From positions 1-8,968 of the forward strand of contig CAZAVY010000104.1 of NCBI GenBank assembly GCA_964488685.1: a DNA stretch of 8,968 nucleotides, read 5' to 3'. Both the position numbers and the translations under genes were made by a program. Within the stretch, counting starts at the first letter, position 1. Each line of letters begins with the position of its first letter. The stretch is from GCA-001735895 sp964488685. GTDB lineage: Bacteria > Pseudomonadota > Gammaproteobacteria > GCA-001735895. Positions 5,167-8,968 of the stretch are shown here, in pieces. The notes under the pieces were generated by a model that made no database searches, was not told where the DNA came from, and saw only the letters and a list, made by a program, of their open reading frames with translations.

Positions 5167-7728
5167 TTGAAGCGGAATTCTCTCCCAGTTGAAGATTGTT
5201 TAGATATTCTGAAACAGCGTTTGTCCGAAGCTGATGAAGTTGTACTGGTAGCGCCACCGGGTGCAGGCAAAACAACTTTGGTTCCGCTGGCATTGATGGA
5301 TGAACCATGGCTTGGCGACAATAAAATCCTGATGTTGGAGCCGAGGCGAATTGCCACAAAATCCGCCGCTTTTCGGATGGCGAGCCTGATCGATGAATCC
5401 CCCGGCCAAACCGTCGGCTATCGAATGCGGTTGGAGTCGAAAGTTGGCAGGCACACCAGAATTGAAATCATCACCGAAGGCATTTTGAACCGGATGTTAC
5501 AACAAGATCCTGCGCTGGATGATGTAGGGCTGGTGATTTTCGATGAGTTTCACGAGCGCAACCTGGATTCCGATCTGGCGCTGGGTCTGTGCCTGAAAGG
5601 ACGAGCGTTGTACGGTAGCAAGGCCGGGGATAATAAAATTCAGTTAAAAATTCTTGTCATGTCAGCCACGCTCGATAGCGAGCCCATCGCACAGATGCTG
5701 GGTGATGCGCCGATTGTGAAAAGTGAGGGTATAGCCTATCCCGTGGATATTATTTACAGCCGTGCCAGGCAAGCGAAGGAAAGCATAGTCGAGCGAATGG
5801 TCGCTACTATAAAGCAGGCGCTGGAACATAATCCGAATAGTAGTGTGCTCGCTTTCTTCCCGGGCCAGGGAGAAATTCACCGTACCAACCAGGCGCTGTC
5901 GACCTGGCTGATCGAGGCAAAAATCAAGGGCATCCATCTGCGCCCTCTGTTTGGCAATTTAACGATTGAAGACCAGCAACGAGCGATTGCACCGCTATCA
6001 GGTAAACAGTCAAACGATCAGAAAGTAGTGCTCGCGACCAATATTGCCGAAACCAGTCTGACTATTGAGGGCGTAGATGTTATCGTCGATTCCGGCCTGG
6101 TCCGCGAAGCCAGATTTGACCCGGCAACGGGTATGACGGGTTTGTACACGGTAAAAATTTCAACCGCGTCCAGCCTACAACGCGCGGGACGTGCCGGCAG
6201 ATTGAGACCCGGTAAATGTTATCGGCTCTGGTCAGCCGAACAGCAGCAACAACTCGCGGCGCACGGTACGGCAGAAATTTTAAAAGCCGATCTTGCGCCC
6301 CTGGCGTTACAATTGTTGCAATGGGGCGTGGATGATCCTGCCGAATTGAGTTGGCTGGACCCACCACCGAAAGGACCCTGGAAACAGGCGCTGGATTTGC
6401 TGCGCTCACTCGGTGCGATAGAAAAGAAAGTAAGGGCCTGGATCCTCACCGCGCATGGTCAGGCCATGGCCTCACTTCCGGTACACCCCAGACTCGCTCA
6501 TTTACTGGTTCGGGGCGCGGAAGCAGGATTTATCAAACAGGCATCACTGTTAGCAAGCCTGTTGTCTGACCGGGATCCGTTTTACCAGGATAATCCGGAT
6601 ATTGGCCATCGACTGGATATCCTGACAGGTGAGACTCGTTGCCCGCCTCGACACCAGGGGTGGTTAAATCGAACCCGCCAGCTGGCCCGTCAGTTCGAGC
6701 AAATGGCGATTAAACTGGATACCCATAAGGCCGGGCTCGAAAATATGCTCGGTGATGATCAACTGCCGGGTTATTTACTCGCCTGTGCCTACCCGGATCG
6801 AATCGCCTGTCGTCGAGGTTCCGGTGGTTACCATCTATCAAACGGCCGCGGTGCCAGGCTTGTCGGAGAGCATCATCTGGGTAAAAGCCGCTGGCTCGCC
6901 ATTGCTGAAATCAACTGTATCGAGGGCGGCAAGAGCGATCTTATTCGGTCGGCTGCAATGCTCGATGAAAAACTTTTCTCCGCAGTGTTGCGTGATTTGG
7001 TTTGTATTGAAACCGTTGCGGAATGGGACAGGAAATCCAGACGATTTCTTGCCGAAGACCAGCAAAGAATAGGTGCTTTGATATTGTTCAGAAAAACCCT
7101 GGACCAGGTTCCGACAACTGCGAAAAGGAAGGCGTTGATTCAGTACCTGCAAGACCAGGGGCTTAAACCACTACCCTGGACAGCTGAACTGCATCAGTGG
7201 TGCGCCAGGGTTTCGCTGCTGCGGTCGATTGAAAGTGAAGATGACTGGCCGGATGTTAGCCAGCAAGCATTGCTTGCCACGCTTGAGAGTTGGTTGGCCC
7301 CATTTCTGGATGCCGTAAATTTACTACAGGATTTCAAAAAGCTTGATTTGAAGAGAATTCTTGGTGCGTTACTATCCTTTGAAAAACATCAGCGGCTTAA
7401 GAAGCTCACCCCGACACGTTTGAAGGTACCTTCGGGTTCTTCTATCGCCATCGACTATACCGAGACTCCGCCGGTTCTGGCGGTAAAACTGCAAGAAATG
7501 TTTGGCTGTGAGCAATCCCCGACCGTCGCAGGGGGAAAGGTACCACTGGTTGTACACTTGTTATCTCCCGCCGGTAGGCCCCTGCAAATTACTCAAGACC
7601 TGGCCGGTTTCTGGCGCTCGTCTTACCATGAAGTCAAAAAGGAGATGAAGGGCCGTTACCCGAAACATCCCTGGCCTGATGACCCATTGCTTGCTGTAGC
7701 AACGCGAAAGACCAGGCATCGCGGTTAA
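5167..7728 (+). CDS. hrpB: ATP-dependent RNA helicase HrpB (DEAH/RHA family)
   Basis: 853 residues, within the usual HrpB length. Superfamily 2 motifs appear in order: motif I APPGAGKTT (Lys35), Ia EPRRIA (58-63), motif II DEFH (126-129), III SAT (166-168), IV FFPG (230-233), V ATNIAETS (290-297) and VI QRAGRAGR (338-345). DEFH in place of DEAH is the normal HrpB form. An HA2-type region follows, and the HrpB-specific C-terminal domain covers roughly residues 790-842, including PLVVHLLSPAGRP and HPWPDDP. All ATPase residues are intact, so it should be active; the cellular role of HrpB is poorly known and it is usually dispensable. The start is a TTG: an in-frame TGA lies at 5161-5163, so no upstream start is possible, and AAAGG at 5153-5157 is nine bases from the TTG. 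It converges with the next gene, separated by only 7 bp. Confidence 0.95.
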   Translation: MKRNSLPVEDCLDILKQRLSEADEVVLVAPPGAGKTTLVPLALMDEPWLGDNKILMLEPRRIATKSAAFRMASLIDESPGQTVGYRMRLESKVGRHTRIEIITEGILNRMLQQDPALDDVGLVIFDEFHERNLDSDLALGLCLKGRALYGSKAGDNKIQLKILVMSATLDSEPIAQMLGDAPIVKSEGIAYPVDIIYSRARQAKESIVERMVATIKQALEHNPNSSVLAFFPGQGEIHRTNQALSTWLIEAKIKGIHLRPLFGNLTIEDQQRAIAPLSGKQSNDQKVVLATNIAETSLTIEGVDVIVDSGLVREARFDPATGMTGLYTVKISTASSLQRAGRAGRLRPGKCYRLWSAEQQQQLAAHGTAEILKADLAPLALQLLQWGVDDPAELSWLDPPPKGPWKQALDLLRSLGAIEKKVRAWILTAHGQAMASLPVHPRLAHLLVRGAEAGFIKQASLLASLLSDRDPFYQDNPDIGHRLDILTGETRCPPRHQGWLNRTRQLARQFEQMAIKLDTHKAGLENMLGDDQLPGYLLACAYPDRIACRRGSGGYHLSNGRGARLVGEHHLGKSRWLAIAEINCIEGGKSDLIRSAAMLDEKLFSAVLRDLVCIETVAEWDRKSRRFLAEDQQRIGALILFRKTLDQVPTTAKRKALIQYLQDQGLKPLPWTAELHQWCARVSLLRSIESEDDWPDVSQQALLATLESWLAPFLDAVNLLQDFKKLDLKRILGALLSFEKHQRLKKLTPTRLKVPSGSSIAIDYTETPPVLAVKLQEMFGCEQSPTVAGGKVPLVVHLLSPAGRPLQITQDLAGFWRSSYHEVKKEMKGRYPKHPWPDDPLLAVATRKTRHRG

Positions 7729-7735
7729 TGCATGT

Positions 7736-8338
7736 TTATCCAGCGCGCCCTTTAAACGGAATTATGGCCGGCACTTTTTGTTTATAGTCTACATAGGCCT
7801 GGCCATATTGAGTAACCAGGCCGCGTTCTTCAAACCAGGTTCCCACCAGTAAGTACAGGCATCCCCACAAGGCTGTTTGCATACCAAATTCACCAACCGC
7901 CCCCCCCATCAAATATAGGTAAGCTCCCAGGTACAGGGGGTGTCGTACATAACGATGCAATCCGGTGACGTGTAGCGACTCGATGTCGCCAGCATCGTTG
8001 CCGCTACCTATAAGTTGCGTAACACCGGCAAAACGCCCCAGGTCGTATTGTGTCAGGCTGAACAAAATGATAACTACCCCTGTTACCTGACAGGCGGTGG
8101 CAACCAGGATAAGGCTGTTGTCCATGTCGAAATTTGCCGAGTTCTCACCAAGCACAATCCGGCCACCGATGATGACGAGCCCGATATGCAGGCTTGAAAA
8201 CAAGTTATAACTGATACGGTAAGCGCGTCCCAGCAGGGGTTGTAAAATGCGCTTCGCGGACGCACGCGCAAGCATGGAGTGGATCAGTCCGAAACTTAAC
8301 CATAGCAAGGCATAGATAATAATTTCAATATGGCTCAT
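7736..8338 (-). CDS. Integral membrane protein, isoprenylcysteine methyltransferase/NnrU-like
   Basis: 200 residues from ATG 8338, which has a GGAG Shine-Dalgarno about ten bases upstream. A TTG 21 bp further up is in frame but would place the Shine-Dalgarno inside the gene. There are about five hydrophobic segments (roughly 5-24, 44-63, 75-96, 134-149, 152-168). The C-terminal half carries the signature of this membrane methyltransferase group: LHRYVRHPLYLG (Arg132-His133-Pro134), then EERGL (Glu170-Glu171), YGQAYVDY and VPAIIPF. The early GLIHSMLAR with His20 resembles NnrU-type proteins. Members with this C-terminus methylate small or prenylated substrates from S-adenosylmethionine, but the substrate cannot be inferred. 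It ends 7 bp from the hrpB stop, and no terminator separates the two converging genes. Upstream on the same strand is the thiolase relic, whose transcript could read into it. Confidence 0.82.
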   Translation of the reverse strand: MSHIEIIIYALLWLSFGLIHSMLARASAKRILQPLLGRAYRISYNLFSSLHIGLVIIGGRIVLGENSANFDMDNSLILVATACQVTGVVIILFSLTQYDLGRFAGVTQLIGSGNDAGDIESLHVTGLHRYVRHPLYLGAYLYLMGGAVGEFGMQTALWGCLYLLVGTWFEERGLVTQYGQAYVDYKQKVPAIIPFKGRAG

Positions 8339-8392
8339 GCGTGGCGGTTCTCCAGTCAAGACAGAGGATACTGATTTTAATATGATACTCGA

Positions 8393-8452
8393 TTACTCTT
8401 CCTCACCGCGGTGTTTCAGATTCACACCGGTATCAGTGCCCTTGATCTCGAT
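8393..8452 (-). pseudogene. C-terminal relic of an unidentified gene fused to the thiolase remnant
   Basis: In the phase one base off the thiolase tail, the minus strand reads IEIKGTDTGVNLKHRGEEE and stops at TAA (8395-8393). It looks like a natural hydrophilic C-terminus, with a balanced mix of codons, rather than random DNA. It starts where thiolase similarity is lost, which suggests that a deletion joined the thiolase 3' part to the end of a neighbouring gene. I do not recognise the protein. Confidence 0.3.
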
Positions 8453-8781
8453 CGTCGATGCGTTCCAGTTCAGGCAGGGCCTTGACCGTAATCACCGCGC
8501 CGGTCGCACCGATCGGGTGGCCCAGCGAAATGCCGCTGCCGTTCGGATTGGTCTTTTCCACCGGCAGATCGAGCTCGCGGATAACCGACAGCGCCTGGGC
8601 CGTGAAAGCCTCGTTGAGTTCAATCAGGTCCATATCGGCGATCGACAGACCGGTTTTTTTGCATCACCGAACGCACCGCCGGGACCGGGCCGATACCCAT
8701 GATCTTCAGATCCACCCCGCCATAGGTGCCGATGGCGGTACCAACCGCGCTGACAAATGTTACTTCTCTGGCTTTGGTCAT
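8433..8781 (-). pseudogene. Degraded thiolase (acetyl-CoA acyltransferase family)
   Basis: The start is intact: ATG 8781 with AGAGGA eight bases upstream, then a thiolase N-terminus (EVTFVSAVGTAIGTYGG; most thiolases have VRTA where this has VGTA). It jumps directly to VDLKIMGIGPVPAVRSVM, normally some 260 residues later, so the middle of the gene, including the nucleophilic-cysteine loop, is deleted. A run of seven A (minus strand, 8660-8654) shifts the frame. With six A it would read on as MQKTGLSIADMDLIELNEAF; as it stands it stops within a few codons. The correct frame then continues with LIELNEAFTAQAL and LGHPIGATGAV, the Asn and His active-site motifs, but ends in ERIDDRDQGH at TGA 8433 without the C-terminal CxGGGxG motif. 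So there are three separate lesions and no chance of thiolase activity. Confidence 0.9.
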
Positions 8782-8798
8782 GTTCGGATTCCTCTGCA

Positions 8799-8825
8799 AT
8801 TATTGGTTCAAATTAAACCAATTAT
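8799..8825. promoter_or_regulatory. 27-bp imperfect palindrome, likely repressor operator
   Basis: Arms ATTATTGGTT (8799-8808) and AACCAATTAT (8816-8825) flank the 7-bp centre CAAATTA. Of the 13 base pairs around the central base 11 match. The site starts 18 bp upstream of the thiolase-relic ATG and overlaps its presumed promoter. Length and symmetry fit a dimeric or tandem-dimeric regulator of the TetR type, which often controls fatty-acid and ketoacyl-CoA genes; the regulator itself is not identified. Confidence 0.55.
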
Positions 8826-8832
8826 CGATAAT
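8821..8832. promoter_or_regulatory. 12-bp perfect palindrome overlapping the operator
   Basis: ATTATCGATAAT is a perfect 12-bp palindrome that shares five bases with the right arm of the larger palindrome. It includes hexamers resembling -10 elements on both strands (TATTAT and GATAAT on the minus strand). It may be part of the promoter rather than a separate site. Confidence 0.35.
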
Positions 8833-8968
8833 ACGCAAAATCAAAAATGCTGGCGTCACGGGGGCAGTAGTTTCAACATATACAGATTCAATGCTAACCG
8901 GCTTCAGCTTTGGTTGCTTCTTACGATGGAACGATCGACGGGCTCGCCGGTACAAGCAACTATGCGAC
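8833..8968. other. Right-edge region without an assignable gene
   Basis: From about 8895 all three plus-strand frames are open to the edge. One starts at ATG 8926 (MERSTGSPVQATMR, still open) and another at ATG 8891 (MLTGFSFGCFLRWNDRR, still open). Neither has a Shine-Dalgarno. A divergent gene, for instance the regulator that binds the palindrome, could start here, but the stretch is too short to choose a frame or a family. Confidence 0.3.

Noticed and set aside
8339..8359. Longer N-terminus (TTG start, MTGEPPR) for the membrane methyltransferase-like protein
   Set aside because: The good GGAG site lies inside this extension and is correctly spaced for ATG 8338, which also begins directly before the first membrane segment.
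8337..8702. Plus-strand 121-codon frame opposite the thiolase relic
   Set aside because: It is antisense to clear thiolase motifs (NEAF, GHPIGATGA) and has no ribosome-binding site.
8799..8967. Minus-strand frame open from the right edge to a TAA inside the palindrome
   Set aside because: It has no recognisable product, ends directly within a likely operator upstream of another gene, and is short enough to be chance.

Overview
The window is about 9 kb of ordinary bacterial chromosome, roughly half G+C. The gene types (an HrpB-type DEFH-box helicase, a choice-of-anchor B lipoprotein with an outer-membrane-type lipobox, several exported proteins) suggest a Gram-negative bacterium, most likely an environmental or marine gammaproteobacterium. 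That taxonomic placement is inference; there is no rRNA or other phylogenetic marker. I see no CRISPR array, tRNA, rRNA, insertion sequence or phage gene.

Layout. 1-506: 3' part of a gene for a Met/Asn/Pro-rich protein built from nine-residue repeats, ended by a clear intrinsic terminator. 657-1109 (+): small VOC (glyoxalase-fold) protein with a GTG start. 1193-2122 (+): exported six-kelch beta-propeller protein, closed by a strong terminator. 2187-3395 (-): choice-of-anchor B (LVIVD-repeat) lipoprotein, convergent with the kelch gene. 3396-3724: divergent promoter region with a good sigma70-type promoter for the lipoprotein. 3725-4036 (+): stand-alone FHA domain, followed by about 340 bp that holds the remains of an amphipathic-helix reading frame. 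4376-5089 (+): exported eight-cysteine protein of unknown function. 5167-7728 (+): full-length HrpB helicase with a TTG start. 7736-8338 (-): membrane protein of the isoprenylcysteine methyltransferase/NnrU-like group. 8393-8781 (-): wrecked thiolase gene. 8799-8832: a 27-bp imperfect palindrome and an overlapping 12-bp palindrome in front of the thiolase relic.

The genes do not form one pathway. Most look like single transcription units separated by terminators or strand changes. Two exported beta-propeller proteins (kelch and LVIVD) end tail to tail, but nothing shows that they work together. The thiolase relic keeps its ribosome-binding site and a palindromic upstream site although the reading frame has lost the nucleophilic-cysteine region, has a homopolymer frameshift and lacks its C-terminus. 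This suggests recent decay of a fatty-acid or ketoacyl-CoA function.

I did not find a convincing new multi-gene system. The observations most worth a second look are the nine-residue repeat protein at the left edge, the thiolase relic with its palindromic site, and the decayed frame behind the FHA gene.
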